A DNA stretch of 64,000 nt from Pseudomonadota bacterium (lineage in GTDB: Bacteria; Desulfobacterota; Desulfobacteria; Desulfobacterales; RPRI01): assembly GCA_018817425.1 (NCBI GenBank), contig JAHITX010000007.1, positions 1 through 64,000 of the forward strand, in the 5' to 3' direction. This document shows, piece by piece, positions 9,065-18,479 of this stretch; positions within the stretch are counted from its first letter, which is position 1, and the number at the start of each line of letters is the position of its first letter. A program made the position numbers and the translations under genes. The notes under the pieces are model-generated. The model ran no database searches. It saw nothing but the letters and a program-made list of their open reading frames with translations, and was not told the DNA's origin.

Positions 9065-10900
9065 ATGCCAAATGTTTTATCGGAAAAATTATCAGAAGTT
9101 ACAACAAGCCCCGGCGTTTATCTTATGAAAGATGCCGGTGGAGAAATAATTTATGTAGGAAAAGCCCTGAATTTAAAAAAACGGCTTGCTTCATATTTTG
9201 TTTCTTCCGATTCAAGCCGCCATCAGCAAATGGATTTAAAAACCGGAGTTCTGATAAAAAAAATCGCATCTTTTGATACAATAATCACAGGAACCGAAAA
9301 AGAAGCGCTGATTCTTGAATCAAACCTTATTAAAAAATATAAACCGCGCTACAATGTGATTTTAAAGGATGACAAACGCTATCCGTCTCTTCGGCTTGAT
9401 ATAAAAAGTAAATATCCGCATCTTACCGTTATCAGAAAACCCAAAACCGACAATGCTATATATTTCGGCCCTTTTTCTTCGGCTGGCGCGGTTCGACGGA
9501 CATTAAAGCTTATCCACAAGACTTTTAAACTTAGAAAATGCACAACAAGCGCTTTTAAAAAAAGAGCCCGTCCATGCTTGAATTTCCAGATAGGAATGTG
9601 TTTTGGTCCATGCTGTAATGAAATAGATCAGTCAATGTATCAGGAAGCTGTAAAAGAAGTAATTCTTTTTTTAAAAGGAAGAACTCCTGCTCTTATTAAA
9701 GATATAAAAGATAAAATGCAAAAAGCTTCACAGGTACAGGATTATGAACTTGCGGCAGCATACCGGGATAAAATGTTTTCCATTCAAAAAACTCTTGAAA
9801 AACAGATAGCAGTAACAAACGATTTTATGGACAAAGATGTCTTTGCAACGGTAAGAGACAACGATCTTTCTGTAATTACCCTTTTGCCTGTCAGAAGCGG
9901 CTATTTACAGGATGCAAGGCACTTTAACTTTAAAGAAACCGTTATTTCCGATTCGGAAATGCTGGGTGGATTTATCAGACAGTATTACGAAAAGATAAAT
10001 ACTATTCCTGAAGAAGTAATAGTATCATCAGAAATGGATGATGCTACCTTGATTGAAGAATGGTTAAGCGAGCTTAAAGGAAATAGAGTCAGAATCTATG
10101 CACCCAAAAGAGGAGAGCGTTTTGAAATTGTAAAAATGGCGCTTTACAATGCACAAAATGAGCTTCAAAAAATAATATCTTCAATCACATCATCAACCGA
10201 TCTTCTTGAACGGCTTCAAAAGCGGCTTGGAATGGAAAAAATACCAACAAGAATTGAGTGCTTTGACAACTCAAATATTTCGGGCACTAATCCTGTTTCA
10301 GCCATGGTTGCATTTGAAAATGCAAAACCGGCAAAGTCATTTTATAGAAAGTATTCCATAAAAACAGTAAAAGAACACAATGATTATGCCTATATGGCTG
10401 AAGCACTTAAAAGAAGATTCCGTATAAATAATGAAATAATCTATCCCGATCTTCTTATGATAGATGGCGGAAAAGGACATATTAGTATAGTGTCAAAAAT
10501 ATTAAGCGATATGAACTTGACCGGAAAATTTAAACTTATAGGAATTGCAAAAAAAGATGAAAGCAAAGGCGAAGCAGAAGATAAAATATATCTGCCCGGC
10601 AGATCCAATCCTGTTAACTTTGGAAGAGAAAGAGATCTTCTTTTTTTCTTGCAGAGGATAAGAGATGAGGCGCATCGTTTTGCAATATCGTTTCATAGAA
10701 AGCAAATCCGCAAAAAATTAATTCACTCCGCTCTTGATGACATAAATGGAATCGGTAAAAAGAAAAAAGAAATGCTTTTAAAACATTTCGGAAGCATAAA
10801 AAAAATCCGGGCAGCAGCAATAGAAGAATTAAGCGCTCTGCCCGGCATAACTGTTGAAATCGCAAAATGTATAAAAGAAGTTCTCAATACCGAAAAATGA
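9065..10900 (+). CDS. uvrC: Excinuclease ABC subunit C
   Basis: A 611-residue UvrC. The N-terminal GIY-YIG nuclease is read as SPGVYLMKDAGGEIIYVGKA. Four cysteines of the following cluster region are visible (KCTTS, RPCLNFQIGMCFGPCC). A UVR domain follows (DYELAAAYRDKM), then the RNase H-like 5' nuclease (ECFDNSNISGT, LLMIDGGKGH) and the C-terminal helix-hairpin-helix pair (INGIGKKKKEMLLKHFGS, ALPGITVEIAK). It makes both incisions in nucleotide excision repair after loading by UvrB. Last gene of the housekeeping run. Confidence 0.98.
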   Translation: MPNVLSEKLSEVTTSPGVYLMKDAGGEIIYVGKALNLKKRLASYFVSSDSSRHQQMDLKTGVLIKKIASFDTIITGTEKEALILESNLIKKYKPRYNVILKDDKRYPSLRLDIKSKYPHLTVIRKPKTDNAIYFGPFSSAGAVRRTLKLIHKTFKLRKCTTSAFKKRARPCLNFQIGMCFGPCCNEIDQSMYQEAVKEVILFLKGRTPALIKDIKDKMQKASQVQDYELAAAYRDKMFSIQKTLEKQIAVTNDFMDKDVFATVRDNDLSVITLLPVRSGYLQDARHFNFKETVISDSEMLGGFIRQYYEKINTIPEEVIVSSEMDDATLIEEWLSELKGNRVRIYAPKRGERFEIVKMALYNAQNELQKIISSITSSTDLLERLQKRLGMEKIPTRIECFDNSNISGTNPVSAMVAFENAKPAKSFYRKYSIKTVKEHNDYAYMAEALKRRFRINNEIIYPDLLMIDGGKGHISIVSKILSDMNLTGKFKLIGIAKKDESKGEAEDKIYLPGRSNPVNFGRERDLLFFLQRIRDEAHRFAISFHRKQIRKKLIHSALDDINGIGKKKKEMLLKHFGSIKKIRAAAIEELSALPGITVEIAKCIKEVLNTEK

Positions 10901-11273
10901 TATATAGAAATCTTTTATAGCATTGGCTTTATATCCCACATACTCCAGATACCATTAGGGCTTTGGCTACCTATCAGCCGATCGGGTGATTACTGTAACG
11001 ATAACCCTGATATGATAGATACCATTGCTGATTTGCAATTCATCCTTTCCCTTATTTGCAATATTGCAATTATATCAAAATTTCTATCCCGATCCATATA
11101 TAATATCTATTTAATTTTACTTCATATTTAAATTATTAATATTTCTTACGCTCCGGCATGGTTTATGCTAACCATTATAAAGAACTATAAGAATGGATTG
11201 TACATTATCAAATTATAATTATCGCTGATTTTGTATAGATACTCATAAAAGAGCGGAACAGGAGGAGGAATCG
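10901..11273. other. Intergenic leader of the lone hdrCB gene
   Basis: 373 bases without a gene. It is AT-rich and holds the candidate sigma-54 promoter listed separately and a strong Shine-Dalgarno GGAGGAGG at 11261-11268. I see no clean terminator for uvrC and no tRNA. Confidence 0.6.
11153..11169 (+). promoter_or_regulatory. Candidate sigma-54 (-24/-12) promoter for hdrCB
   Basis: The string CCGGCATGGTTTATGCT has GG at 11155-11156 and GC at 11167-11168 with exactly 10 bases between, the invariant sigma-54 spacing. The -24 box is CGGCA instead of TGGCA, and the -12 box is ATGC instead of TTGC. It would give a leader of about 95 bases before ATG 11274. Confidence 0.45.
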
Positions 11274-12593
11274 ATGGCAGATGATGTCGTAAAGTTAGGC
11301 AGGAAAAAAGAATCCATATTTATTGACAAGGTTAAGGAAATTTTACCTGAAGGCGGTAATTTAAACCTTTGCCTAACCTGTGGCGCATGTTCTTCAGGAT
11401 GTCCGGCTACAAGCTTAGATGGCATGGACCCACGTAAATTTTTGCGCATGGCCGCATTTGGTATGGATGAGGAAATTGGAAAATCAAATTGGCCATGGAT
11501 GTGCACCATGTGTCAGCGTTGTGTCTATGTATGCCCCATGAAAATAGATATTCCTCAATTAATATATAATGCAAGAAAACTTCGGCCAAGAGAAGACCGG
11601 CCAAAAGGCATTATCGGCTCATGCGATATGGCATTAAGAAATGAAAGCACCAGCGCCATGGGTACATCCCCGGAAGACTTTATATTTGTTGTAGGAGATG
11701 TGCTGGAAGAATACCGGGAAGCCCAACCCGAGTTTGCTGATATGCAAGCTCCTATCGATAAAGAAGGGGCAGAATTCTTTTTGAATCAAAATTCGAGAGA
11801 ACCGGTCACAGAACCGGATGAAATGGTCCCCTTATGGAAAATACTACATCTGGCAGGTGTAGACTGGACATACGGCAGCCATGGCTGGGCCGGTGAAAAC
11901 TACTGTATGTTTCTTTCAGATGACGAGGCTTGGGAACATATTACACGTACCACTGTCAATCAGGCCAATAAATTGGGGTGTAAAACCTTTCTTAATACAG
12001 AGTGAGGCCACGTTACTTTCTCAGTCCGGGCCGGACTGAATAAATTCAATCTCGAACATAATTTTGTTGTCAAAAATATCTATGAATACTATGCAAAATG
12101 GATCAGAGAAGGAAAATTGAAGGTTAATTCCGACTGGAACAAAGACTTAAAAATAAAATTTACTGTACAAGATCCATGTCAGATTGTAAGAAAGAGCTAT
12201 GGCGATCCCATTGCTGAGGATCTGAGGTTTGTGGTAAGATCCGTTGTAGGTGAGGAAAATTTTATTGATATGCAGCCTAACAGATCAAACAACTACTGCT
12301 GTGGCGGCGGCGGCGGATTCCTGCAATCGGGGTTTAAGGAGCAGCGTCTTCAGTACGGAAAGCTAAAAGATGACCAGATTAAGGCCACAGGAGCGGACTA
12401 TTGTATAGCGGGATGCCATAACTGCCATGCCCAGATTCATGAACTAAGTGAACATTACGGCGGCAACTATCCTGTTGTACATTTGTGGACTCTAATTTGT
12501 CTTTCTTTGGGAATACTTGGGCCAAACGAGAGGGAATACCTGGGAGATGATCTGAAAGAAGTTAATGTATTCCATCCGGAAACAGCCATGTAG
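11274..12593 (+). CDS. HdrC/HdrB-fusion heterodisulfide-reductase-like selenoprotein
   Basis: Read through the in-frame TGA at 12003-12005 (residue 244) this is one 439-residue protein, HdrD-like in build. The N-terminal HdrC-type part has two [4Fe-4S] motifs, CLTCGACSSGCP and CTMCQRCVYVCP. The C-terminal HdrB-type CCG part has DPCQIVRK, NNYCCGGGGGF and CHNCHAQ, the ligands of a noncubane cluster. The Sec lies in the string NTE-U-GH, where related CCG-domain proteins carry Cys (NTECGH type). A hairpin follows the TGA. It is 70-80% alike to the copy at 62437 and continues in frame across the stop, which rules out simple decay. It would pass electrons from an HdrA/MvhD module, but no hdrA lies beside it. 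Good Shine-Dalgarno. Confidence 0.9.
12021..12039 (+). promoter_or_regulatory. Bacterial SECIS-type hairpin in hdrCB (11274)
   Basis: An 8-bp perfect stem (12021-12028 with 12032-12039) and the loop GGC at +24 to +26 after the TGA. Distance and G-bearing loop fit SelB recruitment. Confidence 0.8.
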
Positions 12594-12629
12594 ATAATAG
12601 GAAATTTAACACCTGACCAATACTTTACC

Positions 12630-12995
12630 ATGGAAGATAATCTCACAATTAATGAATTGGAAAAACGCTGGGAAAATGTATTAATGGCAACCCAAAATGC
12701 CATTAATAATAATCCCGGCGTTTACCATAAACTAAAATCTCTGGCAAAAGAAATTGTCCTAAACACCTTAGATATCAGGGATTATTTAACAACCGCTAAA
12801 ACACTTGCCGAGTTACTGAAGGCAATGGATCAAAATGGGCAAGAAAGTATTTTTGATCTGTTTAGTGATCGCGTTGTACCATCTAACATCTGGAAAGTCA
12901 CTTTACTAAGGGTGGAGTGCCAGGATCTTTTGGATCACCTTAAGGCATTTGATAACTGGCGGATCAAAAAGCATCGCTTGCAAATTATTAAATAG
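12630..12995 (+). CDS. Hypothetical helical protein
   Basis: A 121-residue protein that I do not recognise. It is mostly charged amphipathic helix (NELEKRWENVLMATQNAINN, LRVECQDLLDHLKAFDNWRIKKHR), has a single Cys, no signal peptide and no membrane segment. It starts 36 bases after hdrCB on the same strand, so it is probably cotranscribed and may be an accessory of that protein; this is inference from position only. No clear ribosome binding site precedes ATG 12630. Confidence 0.5.
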   Translation: MEDNLTINELEKRWENVLMATQNAINNNPGVYHKLKSLAKEIVLNTLDIRDYLTTAKTLAELLKAMDQNGQESIFDLFSDRVVPSNIWKVTLLRVECQDLLDHLKAFDNWRIKKHRLQIIK

Positions 12996-13203
12996 CCCAG
13001 GTTTTGCTATTATTTTATGTTTTGCTTTCTGAACTTTTTATCAAACCTACTCTGTTTTTACCACATATCGTAATTCTCAAAATCATAGACCTCCATTCTT
13101 CAAGTTTTAGTGATATATACCGATATAAACATAATGATAGGTATAATATTGTATTTAGCCCCTGCAACATAAAGATTTTCTTAGGAGTTGGTGGAGTTAT
13201 AGT

Positions 13204-15294
13204 GTGATTTATAACACTAACAAAAATAATTATTTTCTTAATAAATGTCTCCGACACACTTTTTTGGCAACCATGCCGGTTGCGGCAATATTGTTTTGGA
13301 TCTTGCTCCATATAATCATAACTCCTGATTGCTGGGCAAGCGACAGCAAATATACCCAAAAACCAGGTTTTGATCTTACTGAATTGACTCTTGAAGAACT
13401 CATGAATGTGGAAATCACAGTAACTTCAGTAGCAAAAAAGCCTCAAAAACTATTCGAAGCTCCTTCCGCAGTATTTACCATTACAACAGAAGATATAAGA
13501 CGCTCCGGGGCTACAAATATCCCTGAAATCCTGCGAATGGTTCCTGGGCTTCAAGTTTCAAGAATCAATACGAATAAATGGGCTATTACAGCCAGAGGCT
13601 TTAATGGCCGCTTTGCCACCAAGCTTCTTGTTCTCATCGACGGTCGTACAGTATATTCCCCCTTATTTTCAGGAGTCTATTGGGATATACAAGATACCTT
13701 AATAGAAGACATTGACCGGATCGAAGTAATACGTGGCCCTGGAGGAAGCCTTTGGGGAGCTAATGCGGTAAACGGTGTTATCAACATCATAACCAAAAAG
13801 GCAAAAGATACCCAGGGGAAATTATTGACAGCCGGGATCGGAACAGAGGAGAGTGCATTTACAGGAATTCGATACGGTGGAAATCTTTCCGATAAAAGCT
13901 ATTACAGGGCCTATGCTAAATACTTTAATAAAGACGATGCCATTGATTCTGCGGGTGATCCTTCCAATGACGGCTGGTATGCCTATCGGGCAGGATTTCG
14001 CATAGATTCCAATTTATCGAATTCTAACACGCTGACATTTCTTGGAGATATGTATGACGCAAAAGCGGGAGAGCTTCTCAAAGTACCTCAATTAAATCCC
14101 CCTTTCACCCAAACTGTAGAAGATGATTCCAATATGACAGGAGCTAATATTCTTGCGCGCTGGCAACACTCTTTTGCCAATGATTCCGATTTGCAAATGC
14201 AGATATACTATGACCGTACAGACCGTAATAATTTAAGATTAAAAGAAAAAAGAGATACGTTTGATTTCGACTTTCAGAACCGGTTGGTTTTAAATCAAAT
14301 GCATGAAATCGTTTGGGGATTGGGATATCGGTTAACCTATGATGAACTTAGTGATACCTTCTTTTTTTCATTTGATCCGGAAAAATCGACTAATCAATTA
14401 TACAGCGGCTTTTTACAAGATTCTATCACACTTTTAAAAGATTGCCTTATACTTACTTTGGGAACTAAATTTGAGCACAATGACTATACAGGCTTTGAGC
14501 TTCAGCCCAGCGCCAAAATAGCATGGACAGCTTATGCGAAGCATTCACTGTGGGCATCAATATCAAGAGCAGTAAGAACTCCTGATCGCATAGAACATGA
14601 CAGCCGTCACAATCCTGTTGTTATACCCGGCAGTACTCCTATCTTATTGAGCGTCTTCGGTAATGACGATCTCAAACATGAAGAAGTAATTGCCTATGAA
14701 CTTGGATATCGCACTCAACCAAAAAACAACTTAAGTTTTGATATTGCTTTATTTTATAATGATTACAAAAATCTTAGAACTTTTGAAACAGACACGCCCT
14801 ATTTTGAGAGTTCCCCCGCACCGGCACACCTTGTACTTCCTAATACAATAGATAATTTGATGCATGGCAAAACCTATGGAGTAGAAATTGCTTCAGATTA
14901 CAGAATCCTGGATTGGTGGCGCCTTCAGGGAGCTTATACGTATCTAAGTATGGATTTAACTCCGAATGCCAAAAGTAATGATACACGATCTGAAGGAGCA
15001 GAGGATCAAAGTCCCATACACCAATTTTCCTTAAGATCAACAATGGACATTTCAAACAATGTAGAGCTTGATTTTTGGACACGTTACGTCGATGATCTTT
15101 CAGGCCTTAATGTCGGCAGCTATTTAACTTTAGATCTGCGTATTGGATGGAAGATATTAAATAACTTAGAACTGTCGATTGTTGGCCAGAATCTGTTTGA
15201 TTACAGCCATAGTGAATGGGGAACCGACCGTGATAATCACTCTCCATCCGAGGTTGAGCGCGGAGTTTACACAAAAATAACCTGGCAATTTTAA
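13204..15294 (+). CDS. TonB-dependent outer-membrane receptor
   Basis: A 696-residue receptor. A long N-terminal hydrophobic segment (residues about 20-45, ending CWAS) is the signal peptide. The plug domain follows: APSAVFTITTEDIRRSGATNIPEILRMVPG, then the IDGRTVYSP and RIEVIRGPGGSLWGANAVNGVINIITKKA blocks typical of siderophore and cobalamin receptors. The beta-barrel fills the rest and ends KITWQF with the terminal Phe needed for Bam insertion. ELTLEELMNVEITVTSVAKK is a common leader in this family and may hold the TonB box. Substrate unknown. GTG 13204 is chosen because GGAG at 13193-13196 sits 7 bases before it. No riboswitch is apparent upstream. Confidence 0.92.
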   Translation: MIYNTNKNNYFLNKCLRHTFLATMPVAAILFWILLHIIITPDCWASDSKYTQKPGFDLTELTLEELMNVEITVTSVAKKPQKLFEAPSAVFTITTEDIRRSGATNIPEILRMVPGLQVSRINTNKWAITARGFNGRFATKLLVLIDGRTVYSPLFSGVYWDIQDTLIEDIDRIEVIRGPGGSLWGANAVNGVINIITKKAKDTQGKLLTAGIGTEESAFTGIRYGGNLSDKSYYRAYAKYFNKDDAIDSAGDPSNDGWYAYRAGFRIDSNLSNSNTLTFLGDMYDAKAGELLKVPQLNPPFTQTVEDDSNMTGANILARWQHSFANDSDLQMQIYYDRTDRNNLRLKEKRDTFDFDFQNRLVLNQMHEIVWGLGYRLTYDELSDTFFFSFDPEKSTNQLYSGFLQDSITLLKDCLILTLGTKFEHNDYTGFELQPSAKIAWTAYAKHSLWASISRAVRTPDRIEHDSRHNPVVIPGSTPILLSVFGNDDLKHEEVIAYELGYRTQPKNNLSFDIALFYNDYKNLRTFETDTPYFESSPAPAHLVLPNTIDNLMHGKTYGVEIASDYRILDWWRLQGAYTYLSMDLTPNAKSNDTRSEGAEDQSPIHQFSLRSTMDISNNVELDFWTRYVDDLSGLNVGSYLTLDLRIGWKILNNLELSIVGQNLFDYSHSEWGTDRDNHSPSEVERGVYTKITWQF

Positions 15295-15307
15295 GAATAA
15301 TCAGGCG

Positions 15308-15796
15308 TTACATTCCAAGTAATACTATTTGCCCATAGGAATATTTAATTTTCTCTCCATCATTTGAATTAATTGTAATTCTTGCATGTTTTGTTACCAA
15401 AATATAGATAGAGCCGTATACCTTTTTAGCAAAGTAACTAACTTTTATTCCTGGCGTAGCACCCATTTTCGCATGATTTTTATCCTTATATGGCTTTAAT
15501 TCACCATTCGGCCATTTGCGGAAACCTTTCTTTTGGTACTCATATATTTCAAATCCTTGTTCATCAAGATCCTTCAGGGCATCAGACAATTTCATACCTG
15601 GTGGAAAATACCTCTGCACAACTTCGGTCACATTATCTCTTTCTTTTGAATCTATCCGCTCAGGCATCATAAATAAAGCATCCATATCTTTGATAAGCGG
15701 GATTTCAGAGTTACAAGCCTGAAGCAAGCATATAAATATTATGAGCCCAATTGTTCGGAGAAGTACTTTATTTCTAATTTTATACTTTCGCTTCAT
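15308..15796 (-). CDS. Lipoprotein of unknown function
   Basis: A 162-residue protein with a basic start, a hydrophobic stretch (TIGLIIFICLLQ) and the lipobox LLQAC, so Cys 28 is the lipidated residue. The mature part is small and mixed (MKLSDALKDLDEQGFEIYEYQKKGFRKWPN), ending in a beta-rich half. No family recognised. It is convergent with the TonB receptor gene, whose stop lies 13 bases away. Confidence 0.75.
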   Translation of the reverse strand: MKRKYKIRNKVLLRTIGLIIFICLLQACNSEIPLIKDMDALFMMPERIDSKERDNVTEVVQRYFPPGMKLSDALKDLDEQGFEIYEYQKKGFRKWPNGELKPYKDKNHAKMGATPGIKVSYFAKKVYGSIYILVTKHARITINSNDGEKIKYSYGQIVLLGM

Positions 15797-16140
15797 ATGT
15801 TGTTACCCTTATTGTTCATACTTTACTCACAAGTTTTTTAACTATTCACAGTATCAGACAGTAAATTCTACCCGCCCCTGTGGATAATTACAATATATTT
15901 TCAGATATGTTGATACGGCAAATGAACAATTGCTGATCCCTGCATTTCAACCACATTAGATATAATCTCGTATACTCTATTTACTATTCTCCCAACACCT
16001 ATATCATTTTGGAGTTTATCCTTTGATAACTTACATAGATGCTTATAGTATTTGACAAGTTTTCCATAATACTCTATAGCTGCTTGAAATATCTGCAATA
16101 TCACTTAGGATTTAAATAACCAACTCTATAGGAATTAATT
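15797..16140. other. Intergenic region without a convincing gene
   Basis: 344 AT-rich bases between the divergently transcribed lipoprotein and secreted-protein genes. One 67-codon frame on the minus strand (15901-16104) begins with GTG and lacks a ribosome binding site; I do not call it. AGGAATT just before 16141 is the start site of the next gene. Confidence 0.6.
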
Positions 16141-18438
16141 ATGAAATTTTGTAAAAATGTAAACTATAGCTTTTGTTTATTACTTATCTTGCTTGCTGTT
16201 TTCCTGATTAATGAAAATGTCCAGGCTCGTTCACTTCCAAGCAATGTTACTGCTGCTATCAATGAGTTTTCATCCAGGCAAAAAGCCATTATTGAAAGAT
16301 GGCTTTGGGATCTAAATAGAAATGGTATCGGAAATTTTAAAGATGATGCCGGAACTAAATCTTTTCGCAGAATAGCTGCCGGTTTAATAGCTCTAAAAGA
16401 AAATGATTCAAATCAAATTACATCTCCAGGCGCTGCACCATTATACAGATACATGCCTCCTGCAAATTTCCCTCAAATCGTTGAAACCTGGACAACCACA
16501 ATTAAAAAAATTGGAATTGCCGGAACTGCAACTCATGGTGATGGTAATTATGATATGAAAATGAAAGAAATGATTTCCTTATTATACTTATTTAAAAATG
16601 ATTCCAAGTATTTAACGAATCAAGCCTGTTTTAATATTGTTGATAAAGGATTGAGCCATTACATGGGGCAATCAACTGATAAAAAGAAAGTTATACATCA
16701 TGGAATCACTTACCCGGAAACGGAAAACCATATTTTAATGATTTTTTCTTCCCAGTATTTAACTAACCAATGGGTATCAGATAATCCCAGAAATGATAAT
16801 AGATTAAGAACCGGAAAATACGGCAATAGAAATAATTTTATTAACCAGGATAAAGAAGTAGAAGATCTTTTGCTTCAAGCCACGGGAAGAATTGTTCATA
16901 ATGGATTTTTTGAAACTAATGGCAGACCATACCAGGCACTTTCCATGCATGCTTTATTAAACATATTTTCTTTTGCAAACAATTCTAATCTGAAAAAAGG
17001 AGCCGGAAATGCTTTAGACTATTTGTCTACTAAATTTGCTTTTCAATCTTTTCAAGGCAAAAGATTTGGACCTCATCGCAGAAACAGTGATTACGCCAAA
17101 AAATTAGGCTTGTATGAAAATGATGGAGTAATTTTTATGATGGGGATTTTGAGTGGAGCCTATAATTGGGAAAACTCATTTTTTAATAATTTTTCCAATT
17201 CATCAGGACATGCTTTATGGGCTTCTTTATTAGATTATCGTATTCCGGATATTATTCACGATTTCATGTTGAATAAACACAATGGCTATTGGGCCAGAAT
17301 GCAGGCCCGTTATTCAACCGACCATTACAAAGCACACCAGGGTCCAAGATATTTTGATGAACATTGCTATAATTATATTCGCGGTAAAAATGTAGAATCT
17401 GCTCCGGAATTTTATTTTGCTACGAATGACTTTATGAATATTTCCGGCGGAAAATATAATCGTTTTAAAGTTACATATGATATTTTTCAAAGCTCGGATA
17501 ATTCTAAATACCTAAAGCATTATGATTTTGCTTCCAGACCACATATGCTGATGACTAAAAACAACCTCCCTCAATGGGAAAATGATAATGATATGAAAGA
17601 ACATGTAATGTTTATGAAAGGAAGAAAAAGACATTGGCTAAGTGATAATGCAGGAACTTATAAAAGTTTTTCCTATGGATATTATAAATATTTTGGAGAT
17701 GCTTTTTCCGGAAGTATAGATAAAGATCGTGACAATACTGATCGGCATTTGGAATATCCGATGCGCTATCCATCTTTCTGGGATAATATTCCTTATAGAT
17801 TAATTGATGGCAATAAGAAAGAATTCTCTACTTCTGATAAATCAAGAGTGAGATTTTCATTTTTTGACTTAACGTCTTTACAAAATTATGGCTATTATGT
17901 TGTTATTGGCAGAGTAAGTAAGAACGAAAACAAGAAGAAGTTCAGAACTTATGCCAGAGGTTTTTGGGAAATAGTGCCCAGACATAAATTTGCCAATTTG
18001 ACTGAATTAAAAAACAGTGTTTTAGAAAACAATCCTGATTCTAATTTTAATAATAAAACAGGAGGAAATTCCAAGTGGTATTTATACAAAATGACCACAG
18101 GAGAAACAGTAGAATTAAATATTCTTTTAGGTTATGATGATAATGACTGCCTTAATCCCATTAGAAAAATCTGGCCCAAAGGCTCTAATGCTCGTTCGGG
18201 CAGGCAATCATCAATTAGCAATCTTGTATGCAATCGTTGCAGTAAAAATGATATTAATAACTTTCCTTTAATTGAAGTGCGGGAAGTTGATAGAGATTTC
18301 AATTTCACCGGACTAAAATATGCATATTCAAGTGGGAATGGCAGAATTAATATAAAGAATCCGTTTTTAAAAAAGGAATTAATTATAGATTCATCTTTTT
18401 ATAAAAGGCCTGTCAGAACTATTCAGACTTTAAGATGA
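16141..18438 (+). CDS. Large secreted protein of unknown function
   Basis: A 765-residue protein with a clear signal peptide (basic start, LLLILLAVFLIN, probable cut after NVQA). I do not recognise a named family. The middle (about 90-420) is alpha-helical with repeated Trp/Tyr/His-rich segments (HGDGNYDMKMKEMISLLYLF, ENDGVIFMMGILSGAYNW), and the last 350 residues are beta-rich. An alpha/alpha barrel followed by beta sandwiches is the layout of many polysaccharide lyases, but no catalytic signature can be assigned. Asn, Lys and Tyr are strikingly frequent and GC is lower than its neighbours. It stands alone, without carbohydrate-active neighbours. Confidence 0.7.
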   Translation: MKFCKNVNYSFCLLLILLAVFLINENVQARSLPSNVTAAINEFSSRQKAIIERWLWDLNRNGIGNFKDDAGTKSFRRIAAGLIALKENDSNQITSPGAAPLYRYMPPANFPQIVETWTTTIKKIGIAGTATHGDGNYDMKMKEMISLLYLFKNDSKYLTNQACFNIVDKGLSHYMGQSTDKKKVIHHGITYPETENHILMIFSSQYLTNQWVSDNPRNDNRLRTGKYGNRNNFINQDKEVEDLLLQATGRIVHNGFFETNGRPYQALSMHALLNIFSFANNSNLKKGAGNALDYLSTKFAFQSFQGKRFGPHRRNSDYAKKLGLYENDGVIFMMGILSGAYNWENSFFNNFSNSSGHALWASLLDYRIPDIIHDFMLNKHNGYWARMQARYSTDHYKAHQGPRYFDEHCYNYIRGKNVESAPEFYFATNDFMNISGGKYNRFKVTYDIFQSSDNSKYLKHYDFASRPHMLMTKNNLPQWENDNDMKEHVMFMKGRKRHWLSDNAGTYKSFSYGYYKYFGDAFSGSIDKDRDNTDRHLEYPMRYPSFWDNIPYRLIDGNKKEFSTSDKSRVRFSFFDLTSLQNYGYYVVIGRVSKNENKKKFRTYARGFWEIVPRHKFANLTELKNSVLENNPDSNFNNKTGGNSKWYLYKMTTGETVELNILLGYDDNDCLNPIRKIWPKGSNARSGRQSSISNLVCNRCSKNDINNFPLIEVREVDRDFNFTGLKYAYSSGNGRINIKNPFLKKELIIDSSFYKRPVRTIQTLR

Positions 18439-18479
18439 CAAATCAAAAAAGTAATAAGTATAGTAATGGGGAACTCTGA

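Noticed and set aside
13004-13207. 67-codon frame before the TonB receptor gene
   Set aside because: No start signal; it overlaps the receptor's ribosome binding site and reads as random hydrophobic text.
15901-16104. 67-codon minus-strand frame
   Set aside because: GTG start without a ribosome binding site, AT-rich, no family resemblance.
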